A stretch of DNA of 64,000 nt from NCBI GenBank assembly GCA_017411745.1, contig JAFQPM010000021.1, positions 1-64,000 of the forward strand. Reading direction: 5' to 3'. This document shows positions 16,875 to 25,822 of the stretch, in pieces (positions within the stretch are counted from its first letter, which is position 1; each line of letters begins with the position of its first letter). Origin of the DNA: Clostridia bacterium. Its GTDB lineage: Bacteria > Bacillota > Clostridia > Oscillospirales > CAG-272. The notes below the pieces were generated by a model, which searched no databases, was not told where the DNA came from, and worked only from the letters and a program-made list of their open reading frames with translations. The position numbers and the translations under genes were made by a program.

Positions 16875-17696
16875 TCATTTCTCATCTTCATCGTTTGGAG
16901 GATCTGTCCAGAATAAAACCGATTCATTACTTTCTAATAAATCAGAATCAATAAGAATCGTATCATAAGAATAACAAATCTTTTCTATATATTTTCCTTT
17001 TACTTTTTCTCTGTTCACATCCGCTTTTTGTGGTCCCTTTCGCAAGAAAAACTCTACCACTTCATCAAGCACAGAATCATCTCGAAAAGCATATCCACCA
17101 CTTCTTATTAGTTTAACTGCTTCATCGTAATTTAATCTAAGACCGAAACACAACCTATAAACATTTTCTCTGTCGACTTTTTTATACTTACCACGTAAAA
17201 TTGCAGAGTATGTTTCTTGCTTCATTCCAACGTCTCTGTATATTCTAGTTTTAGGTCTTATGATGCTAGCGTCGATATAATCACTTAGTACATAATTAAA
17301 TGGCTTGCCTTTGGCTGTATGCACCATATGCAGAGGCTCATCAGAATTATTATATAAATAACTAAGATCATCATCAACTACTATTCGTTTGCATTGCCTT
17401 TTCTCATTTAGGTAAGCTTGCAACTCGGCGACATGCTTTTTGTGGCTTTCGTCATTAAAGGTTTCGACTATCGCTTTGATTTGTTTTGAAACGCGTGACA
17501 CGTCCCATCCACGGAGCAAATATGTAAAATCACGTGCTCGTTTATAAACAGCAGGGCCACTTCTTTCCGCAAAGCCCGCCTGCGTCAATTTATTTATTAA
17601 CTGATTTAGCGATTCATATTCTATATCCATATACTCTTGCTCACAGCAAAATTTATACACTATATAGTCTTCTTCAAATGTCCATCTTTGTGCCAT
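16875..17696 (-). CDS. putative DNA-binding protein (SANT-like N-terminus)
   Basis: 273 residues. The start MAQRWTFEEDYIVYKFC resembles a Myb/SANT-type helix. Residues ~165-225 look like a second HTH-like unit (MKQETYSAILRGKYKKV, then YRLCFGLRLNYDEAVKLI), a pattern seen in clostridial regulators. A longer frame reaches 17723, but GGGAGG lies 7 bases before the ATG at 17696. Divergent from the resolvase gene; likely a regulator of the element. Confidence 0.55.
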   Translation of the reverse strand: MAQRWTFEEDYIVYKFCCEQEYMDIEYESLNQLINKLTQAGFAERSGPAVYKRARDFTYLLRGWDVSRVSKQIKAIVETFNDESHKKHVAELQAYLNEKRQCKRIVVDDDLSYLYNNSDEPLHMVHTAKGKPFNYVLSDYIDASIIRPKTRIYRDVGMKQETYSAILRGKYKKVDRENVYRLCFGLRLNYDEAVKLIRSGGYAFRDDSVLDEVVEFFLRKGPQKADVNREKVKGKYIEKICYSYDTILIDSDLLESNESVLFWTDPPNDEDEK

Positions 17697-17727
17697 AATA
17701 CACCTCCCACAAAATTGGTACAAGCAT

Positions 17728-17756
17728 AGTATAGCATACTTTTGCTATTGTTTCAA
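17728..17756 (-). promoter_or_regulatory. promoter of the 16875 gene
   Basis: Minus strand TTGAAA (17756-17751), 17 bases, TATACT (17733-17728). Confidence 0.65.
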
Positions 17757-17879
17757 GCACCAAAACAAAGTTTGCGAAAGTTATACCAAAAGTTAGTGCC
17801 ATATTAGCATTTTCACGGCATAATTAAAGCATCAAAAGAAACTAAAGTTACTTTTAATACTAATAAGGAAGGTTTTATT

Positions 17880-18578
17880 ATGATTTATGCCTATTGTCGT
17901 GTATCCACACCTCACCAGCGACTCGAACGCCAGATTACCAACATCACTGAACTTTATCCCAAAGCAACTATCTTTAGAGAGTTCTACACCGGCACCACAC
18001 AGAACCGTCCCAACTGGGAACGACTCATGACACAAATTAAAAAGGAAGACACTATAGTTTTCGATAGCGTCTCCCGTATGAGCCGTAATGCAGCAGAAGG
18101 ATTTAAAGATTATAAAATGCTCTATGAGTCCGGCGTCAATCTCATTTTCCTCAATGAGCCGCTAATCAACACTTCCGTCTTTGACTCTACTAAGAACAAT
18201 CTTCTCAATATTAATATAGAAACCGGTAATACTGCCGTTGATGATTTCTTTAAAGGCAACGTCCAGCTTATAAATAATTTTATGATGGCGTTAGCCGAGC
18301 AGCAAATCAAAGCAGCATTTGAGCAATCAGAGAAAGAAGTTACCGACCTTCACTCTAGAATCTCACAGGGCATGAGAGAAGCTAAGAAGAATGGTGTCAA
18401 GATTGGTCTTCCTCAAGGAACCACCCTTACCACTAAAAAATCTCTAGAGTGCATCGCTATCATCAAGAAGCACTCAAAGGACTTTGGGGGTAGTCTGGAA
18501 GATCCAGATGTAATCAAACTTTGTGGTTGCTCTAGGAACTCTTATTACAAATATAAAAAGGAAGCAAAGTCAAATTAA
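17880..18578 (+). CDS. small serine recombinase (resolvase/invertase)
   Basis: 232 residues. Catalytic Ser9 in YCRVST, the SRMSRN segment after a V-F-D strand, and a helical E-region ending in an HTH (GCSRNSYYKYKKE). Such enzymes resolve replicon dimers or flip DNA; next to a replication-like block, dimer resolution is likely. AAGGAAGG ribosome site. The middle (about 95-130) is longer than in Tn3-type resolvases. Confidence 0.85.
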   Translation: MIYAYCRVSTPHQRLERQITNITELYPKATIFREFYTGTTQNRPNWERLMTQIKKEDTIVFDSVSRMSRNAAEGFKDYKMLYESGVNLIFLNEPLINTSVFDSTKNNLLNINIETGNTAVDDFFKGNVQLINNFMMALAEQQIKAAFEQSEKEVTDLHSRISQGMREAKKNGVKIGLPQGTTLTTKKSLECIAIIKKHSKDFGGSLEDPDVIKLCGCSRNSYYKYKKEAKSN

Positions 18579-18588
18579 GGAGGACATT

Positions 18589-18777
18589 ATGGGCAAGGTT
18601 AAAATTGGAGACACTATCAAAATCATCAAGATGGAAGGCGAACCTCAATACACCGACCGAGAGGGTGTTGTCACTCATATCGACGATGCCGGTCAAATTC
18701 ATGGTACATGGGGAGGTTGTGCTATCATTCCTGAAGTCGATAAATTCATTATCTTAGACCACGCAACCAATCAGTAA
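18589..18777 (+). CDS. DUF4314 family small protein
   Basis: 62 residues: KIGDTIKIIKMEGEP, REGVVTHIDDAGQIHGTWGG and a short tail, the standard DUF4314 sequence found in clostridial conjugative elements; SH3-like beta fold expected, function unknown. AGGAGG precedes ATG 18589; the frame is open further upstream but overlaps the resolvase. Likely co-transcribed with the resolvase. Confidence 0.85.
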   Translation: MGKVKIGDTIKIIKMEGEPQYTDREGVVTHIDDAGQIHGTWGGCAIIPEVDKFIILDHATNQ

Positions 18778-18787
18778 TATCAAACAC

Positions 18788-18827
18788 AAAAAGGTGAGTC
18801 TTTGCATTGAGCAATACTCACCTTTTT
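18788..18827. terminator. terminator after DUF4314
   Basis: AAAAAGGTGAGT and ACTCACCTTTTT form a 12-bp stem; usable from both sides, since the 18840 gene converges on it. Confidence 0.85.
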
Positions 18828-18839
18828 ATTTAATATGCG

Positions 18840-19526
18840 TTACCATTCACTGTTTTCAGCAGCTTTAAGTAATTTTTCAGCCAATCCTATGTCCTGTTCA
18901 ACACCCCAGCCGTTCTTATACATCTCAGCCAACATGTAGTGAACCTTTGCAGGTGCCTCGTCCGCAAACATCTCATCGAATTCATCTTCAAAGTACTTAA
19001 GATATTTTACGGCCTCATCATAGCTTTGTTCTAATCCCAAACCATAATAATACATTTCACCGATTTTGTATGCCGCATACTCATAGCAATCATCTTCAAG
19101 AGACTTACGATAGCACGCCAGAGCTAGTTCATAATTTTGATCAACATGGAAATACATATCGCCACGAATATAGTTAGGAATATCGTAAAAGCCATCTTTA
19201 CTAAACCAATAGTAAGCTTCTTTATAATCCTGTTCTACATCATCACCACGATAAAACAAATATCCCAGATAATATATAGCCTCTTTGTCTCCGCTTTCTG
19301 CCGCTAATTTGTACCACTTAATAGCTTCATCCAAACTGGCTTCAACCCACTTGCCATCATCATACATATCACCTAACTGAGATTGAGCTGACATATTACC
19401 TTGTTCGGCAGCAAGTATAAAGCATTTCATGGCATTATCAATGTCACCATTATCCAAGAAAATACAGCCAAAATCGTAGATTTCTTCACTATCCATAAAT
19501 TCAAAATCTATTTCATTAAATTCCAT
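18840..19526 (-). CDS. Sel1 repeat protein
   Basis: 228 residues made almost wholly of Sel1-like repeats (AAEQGNMSAQSQLGDMYDDG, AAESGDKEAIYYLGYLFYRG, YKIGEMYYYGLG, HYMLAEMYKNGWG). No signal peptide, so a cytoplasmic scaffold or adaptor is expected. It stands between the replication-like block and the defence-like operon and belongs clearly to neither. Confidence 0.8.
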   Translation of the reverse strand: MEFNEIDFEFMDSEEIYDFGCIFLDNGDIDNAMKCFILAAEQGNMSAQSQLGDMYDDGKWVEASLDEAIKWYKLAAESGDKEAIYYLGYLFYRGDDVEQDYKEAYYWFSKDGFYDIPNYIRGDMYFHVDQNYELALACYRKSLEDDCYEYAAYKIGEMYYYGLGLEQSYDEAVKYLKYFEDEFDEMFADEAPAKVHYMLAEMYKNGWGVEQDIGLAEKLLKAAENSEW

Positions 19527-19549
19527 TTCAAACCCCTTATAAATATCTA

Positions 19550-19975
19550 TTAGATCAAAACCCCATTACAATGATCCACCTCGTGCTGAATGATCTGTGC
19601 CGTCCAGCCGGTGAAGTTTTTTGTGCGCGTTTGCATCTCCAAGGTCTGATACTGCACCTTGATGGTCTTATAGCGCTTGCACTTACGGGGGCCGCCGAGA
19701 AGTGACAGACAGCCTTCCTCGGTGTCGTACGCGCCGTCCTTCTTGATAATCTCGGGATTGAGCATCACCGTGTATGTAGGAGCTCGTCCGCTCTCATCGA
19801 GAAAAGCGATGATTCGCTTGCGCACGCCAATCATATTCGCCGCCATTCCGACACAACTTTCTCTATGCGTCATCAGCGTGTCAAGCAGGTCCTGTGCGAC
19901 CTGCAAATCTTCTTTAGTCGCAATCTCCGTCTTCCCTGCCAGAAATATCGGATCGTGCACTAGTTCCCTCACCAT
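19550..19975 (-). CDS. short peptide-deformylase-like protein
   Basis: 141 residues. Motif II EGCLSL and metal-binding motif III QHEVDH are intact. Motif I reads GMAANMIG, where active deformylases have G-x-AA-P-Q, so the glutamine that stabilises the transition state is replaced by Met. The protein ends about ten residues after motif III, shorter than housekeeping Def. Its 5' end overlaps the upstream nuclease-helicase gene by 62 bp, an unusually long same-strand overlap. Removal of formyl or other N-terminal groups is possible but doubtful. Last gene of the operon; by eye more GC-rich than its neighbours. Confidence 0.75.
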   Translation of the reverse strand: MVRELVHDPIFLAGKTEIATKEDLQVAQDLLDTLMTHRESCVGMAANMIGVRKRIIAFLDESGRAPTYTVMLNPEIIKKDGAYDTEEGCLSLLGGPRKCKRYKTIKVQYQTLEMQTRTKNFTGWTAQIIQHEVDHCNGVLI

Positions 19976-21488
19976 TATTCTTCTCTCCCATATGCTTTAT
20001 CATTATTAACTTTTCATATAACTCTGGATTATCTATTACAATAATTTTAAGCTCATTAATCGCGCGAGTCACAATTTGATATAGCATTCCCTTTAAACTA
20101 TAATAAGTTACTCTACCTATCAATCTGTTCTTATCGTTATATGAAAAAACAGAATCCATTGCAAATACAACGCGCTCAAATTCTTGTCCTATAACCCCGT
20201 GTGCCTTTAACTCACAAATTCCTGAAAGAGAATCAACAGGTTCGGATGAATATTGCGAAGCAGTAAATGTAATTGCTTTCCACTCACCTGTAGAATCCAG
20301 ATATTTCATATAATCATGAGCATCTTGGACATTGCTAAAGTAATCTATAGTTATGCCCTCATAATCCATATTATCATTACTGCTGCCAATAGCTAACATA
20401 TTATTTATGAATGAAGCCATTTTCTTATTTGTACGTATTTTGGTGCTAAGTTTGCGCAATGGTGAAACATCATCAGGATATTTTTCAATTAGGTATTTAT
20501 TAATATCTTTTGCCTCACTATCCCTTAAATATTGCTTGGGATCATATGAAAATAATATTATAATCTTTTTCCCTACCGTATAGTTGACAAGAGAATCTAA
20601 TTGATGCTTTCTCATACGGTGCGCTTCATCGACGACAATTAAATCTGGTTCTTCAATAACGGGATCTAGTTTTGATGCTTTAAGTACTCTGACAGATTTA
20701 ATATTCCAATTATATTTCGTATTTAATTCTAGTTGCCCTTCATTTAATGTTGCGCAATGCAAAATCAGTACTGACTTTCCTTCCTTTTGCATTGTTTTGG
20801 CAATGTCATATGTGAGCAAAGTTTTTCCTGTTCCGGCATCTGCAGAAATACAAAAAAACAAATACTCTTTCTTATCTATAGAGTCAATTATTTCTTTCTT
20901 TTTCTTTGCTTGATCAGTAGTCAAGAAATATTCACCTGATATGAAACGCTCTACTTTGTTGAATGGAGAAACCAGATAGTTTGATGGTCTAAATAGTTTC
21001 TCAGGATCTACATCAAAATCTACTTTTTGTTTTAGAAGAGTAATTACAACAACTCGAGTATCAATAGACTGAACACAATCTTCCTTAGCATCAAAACAAT
21101 AAAAGCCATCATCTTCTATGTATGTAAATACTTTTACTTCCTTTTCAAGGAATTTTAGATAATAATGTTGCTTTTTCATCTGTGTGTAGATGGTATCGAT
21201 TTTTCTGCTCTCAGGGAGCTTTCCTTTCATCTCGATATTAACAATATATTCTGTACCAAATCTAAGCAAATCAAATTCATTTGCAATTTGTGGTATAGAA
21301 AACCCAACATAATACCCATCTAAAATTTGAAGTGGTTTAGTTGTACGGCTTACTAATAGATCACACATTTTCTTCAAAGATATGACCTCATTTTTCTTTA
21401 ATTTTAATTGCGAGTTATCAATTATAATTTTACCATCATAGTGAGCCTCATGAGTCTGGCAAACCGAAGGCAGATATTGTGCTTTCAT
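19914..21488 (-). CDS. nuclease-helicase (DUF2075-type)
   Basis: 524 residues. The N-terminal ~150 residues suggest a PD-(D/E)xK-type nuclease (Asp73 in EFDLL, then Glu86-x-Lys88 in NIEMKGK). The rest is a superfamily 1-like DUF2075 ATPase: Walker A ADAGTGKT (216-223), Walker B VVDEAHRM near 283, SYDPKQ as motif III. It would cut and translocate nucleic acid. Its start overlaps the MutT stop by 4 bp. The last ~20 residues are encoded in the DNA shared with the deformylase-like gene and look low-complexity, perhaps a rearrangement scar. Confidence 0.75.
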   Translation of the reverse strand: MKAQYLPSVCQTHEAHYDGKIIIDNSQLKLKKNEVISLKKMCDLLVSRTTKPLQILDGYYVGFSIPQIANEFDLLRFGTEYIVNIEMKGKLPESRKIDTIYTQMKKQHYYLKFLEKEVKVFTYIEDDGFYCFDAKEDCVQSIDTRVVVITLLKQKVDFDVDPEKLFRPSNYLVSPFNKVERFISGEYFLTTDQAKKKKEIIDSIDKKEYLFFCISADAGTGKTLLTYDIAKTMQKEGKSVLILHCATLNEGQLELNTKYNWNIKSVRVLKASKLDPVIEEPDLIVVDEAHRMRKHQLDSLVNYTVGKKIIILFSYDPKQYLRDSEAKDINKYLIEKYPDDVSPLRKLSTKIRTNKKMASFINNMLAIGSSNDNMDYEGITIDYFSNVQDAHDYMKYLDSTGEWKAITFTASQYSSEPVDSLSGICELKAHGVIGQEFERVVFAMDSVFSYNDKNRLIGRVTYYSLKGMLYQIVTRAINELKIIVIDNPELYEKLIMIKHMGEKNNGEGTSARSDISGREDGDCD

Positions 21489-21886
21489 TTATTCTCCTTT
21501 TGGGCTTGTATGAGCTTTATTTTTTTAATTACTTCTTCATCCGCCGGGCAGAACTCGTAGTTTGATATCTCGGTCGGTGTGATCCATTGAATATCGTTAT
21601 GTTCGAGTTTTTGCGGTTCACCCTCGGCAATGGTGGCGTTAAACAATGTCAAATGTACCGTCAAATCGGGATATTCATAGATGACATCCATAAATACGTC
21701 ACCAACGGACAGCGTCACGGCCAGTTCTTCCTGACATTCGCGGATAAGGGCTTGCTCCTTTGTTTCGCCCAGTTCTACTTTACCACCAACGAATTCCCAA
21801 AGGAGTCCTCTCGTCTTGTGTGCAGGGCGTTGGCAGATCATAAATCTATTGTTTTTCCATATAAGAGCTGCAACAACTTCGATCAT
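21485..21886 (-). CDS. MutT/Nudix hydrolase
   Basis: 133 residues, close in layout to 8-oxo-dGTP diphosphatases. The Nudix box runs from GGKVELGE through RECQEEL with all its acidic residues. Housekeeping MutT cleans oxidised dGTP; here it sits between a DUF6339-like gene and a nuclease-helicase, so hydrolysis of a modified or signalling nucleotide is an alternative. Coupled to the next gene by an ATGA overlap. Confidence 0.85.
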   Translation of the reverse strand: MIEVVAALIWKNNRFMICQRPAHKTRGLLWEFVGGKVELGETKEQALIRECQEELAVTLSVGDVFMDVIYEYPDLTVHLTLFNATIAEGEPQKLEHNDIQWITPTEISNYEFCPADEEVIKKIKLIQAQKENK

Positions 21887-21896
21887 TTTGCTTTCC

Positions 21897-22652
21897 TTAT
21901 TTACTTGATATTATAGCTTTCTGTTGCTCTGTAATAACATCTACAAGTTCAACATATTCTAATGCATCTAACATACTAACACTTGCATAGCAACTTATAT
22001 TAGATGGGACCTTACTTCTGAATTTATCACTCTTGAAAAGAGAGCTTTTATTATTATTAATAATTCCCTGAACAAATGCACGTAATATTGCAGGATTTTT
22101 ACTCATTGTTCGTTCTAATATTGCTTTTACAGGATCTACGAATTCAAAGGCAGTGTGTGTTATTTCGAAATCGTCTTCAGATTCAAGGCGATCCACCATT
22201 ACCCATAAAAAAAGCAATCCTGTACGAGATATTTCGCCCGCATTGAAATAAAACTGTTTTATCTTGTTCTCAGTAAGTTTTTCATCATCTTTCAAACGTA
22301 ATTCTTTAACGATATTCTTAAAAGACGTCATCGAAAGATATGCCCACACCTCTTTTTCATAAAAGAGGTTCCTCGGTATATCTATTGATTCGTGCTTCAA
22401 ATCTTTATGTAACTGCATACCAACCTTTGAAAACTTTGTATATCCAAAAACATTTTCGTTCAAGATATCTTCATATTTTTCAAAATCTATGTTTAATTCA
22501 ATTTCTTGACCGTTAATGATGATTGGCTCCGCATAGGAATTGATAACATCATCAGAAAAAGCTACACTTCCAGATTGATTAAACTGACACAGAACAATAT
22601 CTCTAAGATCATCATATTTATCTTTTTTAATTCTACAAAGTTTGATGTTCAT
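21897..22652 (-). CDS. DUF6339-like protein
   Basis: 251 residues. The core VWAYLSMTSF, a following YFNAGEISRTG segment and AILRAFVQGI resemble, from memory, DUF6339 proteins found near GHKL ATPase/methylase clusters; I cannot confirm by search. No catalytic motif is visible. It overlaps the upstream stop by one base (TAATG). Confidence 0.5.
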   Translation of the reverse strand: MNIKLCRIKKDKYDDLRDIVLCQFNQSGSVAFSDDVINSYAEPIIINGQEIELNIDFEKYEDILNENVFGYTKFSKVGMQLHKDLKHESIDIPRNLFYEKEVWAYLSMTSFKNIVKELRLKDDEKLTENKIKQFYFNAGEISRTGLLFLWVMVDRLESEDDFEITHTAFEFVDPVKAILERTMSKNPAILRAFVQGIINNNKSSLFKSDKFRSKVPSNISCYASVSMLDALEYVELVDVITEQQKAIISSK

Positions 22653-23518
22653 TATCTGTCCCCCATCTTGCTAACGTTTATCACAGAAGTTTCGAGAGAA
22701 TTGCTGATCATAAGTTGAGCCATTTCAAAAACATACGCCATATCTACCGATTCGTCATATGCTTTTTCTATAAAATCTTCAAGGGTTTCTCCCGTTGACA
22801 AAAAAGCTTGTGAAAAAAGACGATACCATTCTTTTTGGCTATAATCTTCCCTCTTTTGTGCTATTTCAGTCAAAGTATAGACTATTGCCTCAAAGACAAT
22901 ATGGCTGTTTAATATTGGAGCAACCATAGGCGCATATCGTTGCCCTTTGATAGTTGCATAAGCATGCTTAAATTCATTTCCGACCAAAACCTCTATATGA
23001 TTATCATTATTAAGGCGTATCTTCAAACCATAACCATCTCGCTCAGCAGAACTTGTAATTTTAATAAAATCATTATTCGTTGTATTATAATTTAGCTTCT
23101 CGTCATTGGAAATGGCCAAAACATCACCTTTTCTAAGATTTATACTATAGTCTTGACCAAAATAATCTTTTATTTCTTCATTTGTTTCCAAAGAAAAAGG
23201 TTTTTTTACCAATACAAACGCTGTGAGTTTAATTGTATCATTAGCCCTAACATTTTCACCATCGATTTCTATTTCAATTTTTTCATTAAACTCTTTTTTA
23301 AAAATCATAGAGCGAATATCTGATATAGCTTTAACAACAAATTCTGCATTGCCACAACTAAGTTGTTCTATCAGATATGAAGAATTCAGATCAACAGTTA
23401 TATGTAATTTAACTTTGTTGTCAAGGCATTCATATTTGCTGAACTCAATATTAAAATGAATGTTATCTATATAAGATGAGTCTATATCCGTAAGTACGGG
23501 GTATGGATATCCGTTCAT
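22652..23518 (-). CDS. unknown protein of the GHKL operon
   Basis: 288 residues, beta-rich in the first ~200 and helical at the end (MAYVFEMAQLMISNS). No family recognised. The ATG follows the GHKL stop codon directly (TAAATG) and its own stop overlaps the next ATG, so it is made together with both neighbours, probably as part of one complex. Confidence 0.7.
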   Translation of the reverse strand: MNGYPYPVLTDIDSSYIDNIHFNIEFSKYECLDNKVKLHITVDLNSSYLIEQLSCGNAEFVVKAISDIRSMIFKKEFNEKIEIEIDGENVRANDTIKLTAFVLVKKPFSLETNEEIKDYFGQDYSINLRKGDVLAISNDEKLNYNTTNNDFIKITSSAERDGYGLKIRLNNDNHIEVLVGNEFKHAYATIKGQRYAPMVAPILNSHIVFEAIVYTLTEIAQKREDYSQKEWYRLFSQAFLSTGETLEDFIEKAYDESVDMAYVFEMAQLMISNSLETSVINVSKMGDR

Positions 23519-25375
23519 TTATGCCTCCTTATACCACAGTTCTGTTGTTAGTCTGTATCGTATCTCTCTGCTAGTTTTAATTTGAAGTTCATACACTTCG
23601 TTTTTGTTTAGCTTGATTTTCGAAATGCAACCATCTACAACCTTGTATTTTTTCTTGTTGTCGTATGCAGAAACCAATATATCTGCAATGGAATTATCTA
23701 CTTTTTCGTCAGAGTTTATTGAATGTATACGGAACTCACAATCTTTCATATCGTGCTTTACTTGAACACGCAACAAATACCCTTCTTCGTTTTTAAGCAA
23801 AACAGGTGCAAGAGCGTATGTATTGTACATTTTCTCTGTTTTTACTTTTCTCTTCTTAGGTTCAGTAGATGGAGTGGGTTCTGATGGCGTAGGTGTAGTG
23901 GGAGTTTGGGGATTGGGTGCATTAGGTTCTCTTTTCTTTTTCTTGTTAACCTTGTTTCGCCTTACACTGGTTCTGGGATCTTTTTTTGTGATTTTGGGAG
24001 TAAACCCAGGAATAGCCAACATATCATAGAGCCCATCTATTGTTTGATCTTCGCCATCATCAATCTTAGTATTGTTTACAATGTATTCTTCAATCGATTC
24101 CTTGACAAGCCTCAATGCCTTCAATGCATCGGGATTTAAATCCATATCATCATCTGATGTTACAAATGTATCGTGAGCAGCATTTTCCAATTCAGACAAA
24201 AGCGTATTAATATTCTCGCCTTTAATCACAGCAATAGCAGAAAACGCCTTATCAGCTTTATTTATTCTGTATTCACAGATTTTCATTCCATGCTCTCGAA
24301 TCACAGTATAGTATTTTCTGTTCATCTCACTGCTGTCTTGAAAATACAAATCAATATGGCCAATAAGCTCGCCATCCTTCTTAACAGGAATTGATTGAGG
24401 CTCTGTAGAGTAAATCTTGAGCAAATCGTTCAATGAGTTATGTAAAGCATCTGTAGGATTATACCATTTGGCAAAAGCCTTTTCAACACTATTCTCATTT
24501 GCATCAATTTTTTCGCCAAAAATATTCACTTTTAAAGTTCCTTCTTTTATTGCTACGAAAAAATTCTCAAGTATGGAACTAATAATCGTTTGCTTAATCT
24601 TTTCTTCTGAGTCATAGGCATTTACGCCAACCATAATAACATCTGTTCCAAACCGGTCTTTTCTAACAAAATAGGGATTAAGTTCATTTGTTTCTTGGTT
24701 TGAAACAGGAAGAATCCTATTCTTAGGCGAGTTGTCCTGCTCGTTGATTTTTCCAAACCATCCCTTAGGGCTTTTTCTATTACCGTTCTCGTCATCCCAG
24801 TTAATCAAGGTGGTTTTTCCTTGAACAAGCATATCACTATGTTCTGTTTCTTCGACCATATATTTATTTTTTGTTGCGTAAAAAACAGTATTACAGGTAC
24901 TGATAATAAAAGGAACTTTTTTACCAACTCCGTGACTTCCAGCGGAGCCCGGGCGCTGTTTTACTGAAACACCTTCGTCAAAAACAAATGCTCCCCAAGC
25001 CTTATCTCTTCCGGTTTCAACACCTTTGGTATTATAATCTGAAACTTTCAAACAATAAACAAACATTTTGTCGAGGATTTCTATTCCTTTATTATATGCT
25101 TGTTTTGTCTGTCTATTGGTTGCTTTTTTGGCGCAGTTTGTAAGGACATCTCTTATGTATTCACCACCAGGTATATCTTGCAGTGTTAAGTCCTTATTTA
25201 GATCAAAAACTACTTCCACAGGTTTATTATAATCGTCACGCGCGTCAAGCGAGTTTTGAATTATTTCTCTTGAAAAGGACGTCCATTTATCCATACCAAA
25301 TTTTGAGTCAGCAAATTTATCAACTAATTCATCGGATGGACTCAATTCATCATTAAAATACCAACGATAAGCCAT
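23519..25375 (-). CDS. GHKL (MORC/MutL-like) ATPase
   Basis: 618 residues from the ATG at 25375 (GAGG ribosome site); an in-frame GTG at 25387 is an alternative. ATP-lid motifs: N-box EIIQNSLDA (Glu37, Asn41, Asp44), then SDYNTKG and GSAGSHGVGK. A transducer-like domain follows, then a Pro/Thr-rich linker near residues 475-510 and a beta-rich C-terminal domain. Prokaryotic MORC/MutL-type GHKL proteins are known in some restriction-modification loci, where ATP-driven clamp closure on DNA is proposed. The divergent methyltransferases here fit that context. Confidence 0.8.
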   Translation of the reverse strand: MAYRWYFNDELSPSDELVDKFADSKFGMDKWTSFSREIIQNSLDARDDYNKPVEVVFDLNKDLTLQDIPGGEYIRDVLTNCAKKATNRQTKQAYNKGIEILDKMFVYCLKVSDYNTKGVETGRDKAWGAFVFDEGVSVKQRPGSAGSHGVGKKVPFIISTCNTVFYATKNKYMVEETEHSDMLVQGKTTLINWDDENGNRKSPKGWFGKINEQDNSPKNRILPVSNQETNELNPYFVRKDRFGTDVIMVGVNAYDSEEKIKQTIISSILENFFVAIKEGTLKVNIFGEKIDANENSVEKAFAKWYNPTDALHNSLNDLLKIYSTEPQSIPVKKDGELIGHIDLYFQDSSEMNRKYYTVIREHGMKICEYRINKADKAFSAIAVIKGENINTLLSELENAAHDTFVTSDDDMDLNPDALKALRLVKESIEEYIVNNTKIDDGEDQTIDGLYDMLAIPGFTPKITKKDPRTSVRRNKVNKKKKREPNAPNPQTPTTPTPSEPTPSTEPKKRKVKTEKMYNTYALAPVLLKNEEGYLLRVQVKHDMKDCEFRIHSINSDEKVDNSIADILVSAYDNKKKYKVVDGCISKIKLNKNEVYELQIKTSREIRYRLTTELWYKEA

Positions 25376-25383
25376 ATGGCACC

Positions 25384-25608
25384 TCACAATTTAAATTTTG
25401 TGTTTTTCTGAGAAGAGCTATAAGTTCTTTCAAGATCTGCAACCGCAGTCTTTAGAGTTTTAATAATTTTAGCGGCATCCGCCTCGGTGTATTCGTAGTT
25501 GCTAGTGTTTGCAAGATTACCCAGAAGGCTAATACCCTTAAGAACATTCTCCATTCTTTTTTCAGTTAGTCTAACAAATTTATCTCTCTTAGTTTCGTTA
25601 TTACTCAT
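25384..25608 (-). CDS. small helical protein, first gene of the GHKL operon
   Basis: 74 residues from ATG 25608, chosen because GGGAGGTG precedes it; the frame continues upstream without a good start. Mostly helical and charged, with a possible amphipathic segment (MENVLKGISLLGNLA). It overlaps or abuts the GHKL gene. A small regulator or complex subunit is possible; no family recognised. Confidence 0.6.
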   Translation of the reverse strand: MSNNETKRDKFVRLTEKRMENVLKGISLLGNLANTSNYEYTEADAAKIIKTLKTAVADLERTYSSSQKNTKFKL

Positions 25609-25632
25609 ATAGAAACACCTCCCTTTTTTTAC

Positions 25633-25661
25633 AGTATACAACATTTTTTGAATATTGTCAA
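25633..25661 (-). promoter_or_regulatory. promoter of the GHKL operon
   Basis: Minus strand TTGACA (25661-25656), 17 bases, TATACT (25638-25633). Inverted AATATTGT/ACAATATT halves flank the region just upstream (to about 25700). Confidence 0.7.
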
Positions 25662-25765
25662 TATGTTTTGCAAATTTTTTCAACATATTTTTACAATATT
25701 TTCAAAATGTAGAGAACGGGTGAGAAGCCAAAAGCAAATAAATTGTAAAATTCTCACCTTCCCCG

Positions 25766-25799
25766 TTGACAAATGGACAAAAATCATGTATAATGGACA
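25766..25799 (+). promoter_or_regulatory. methyltransferase promoter with AATGGACA direct repeats
   Basis: TTGACA (25766-25771), 17 bases, TATAAT (25789-25794). AATGGACA occurs at 25772-25779 and 25792-25799, exactly 20 bp apart (two helical turns), covering the spacer and the -10. The HTH at the N-terminus of the encoded methyltransferase is the likely binder. Confidence 0.7.
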
Positions 25800-25822
25800 C
25801 ATATCGCTTTTGGAGGGTTATT

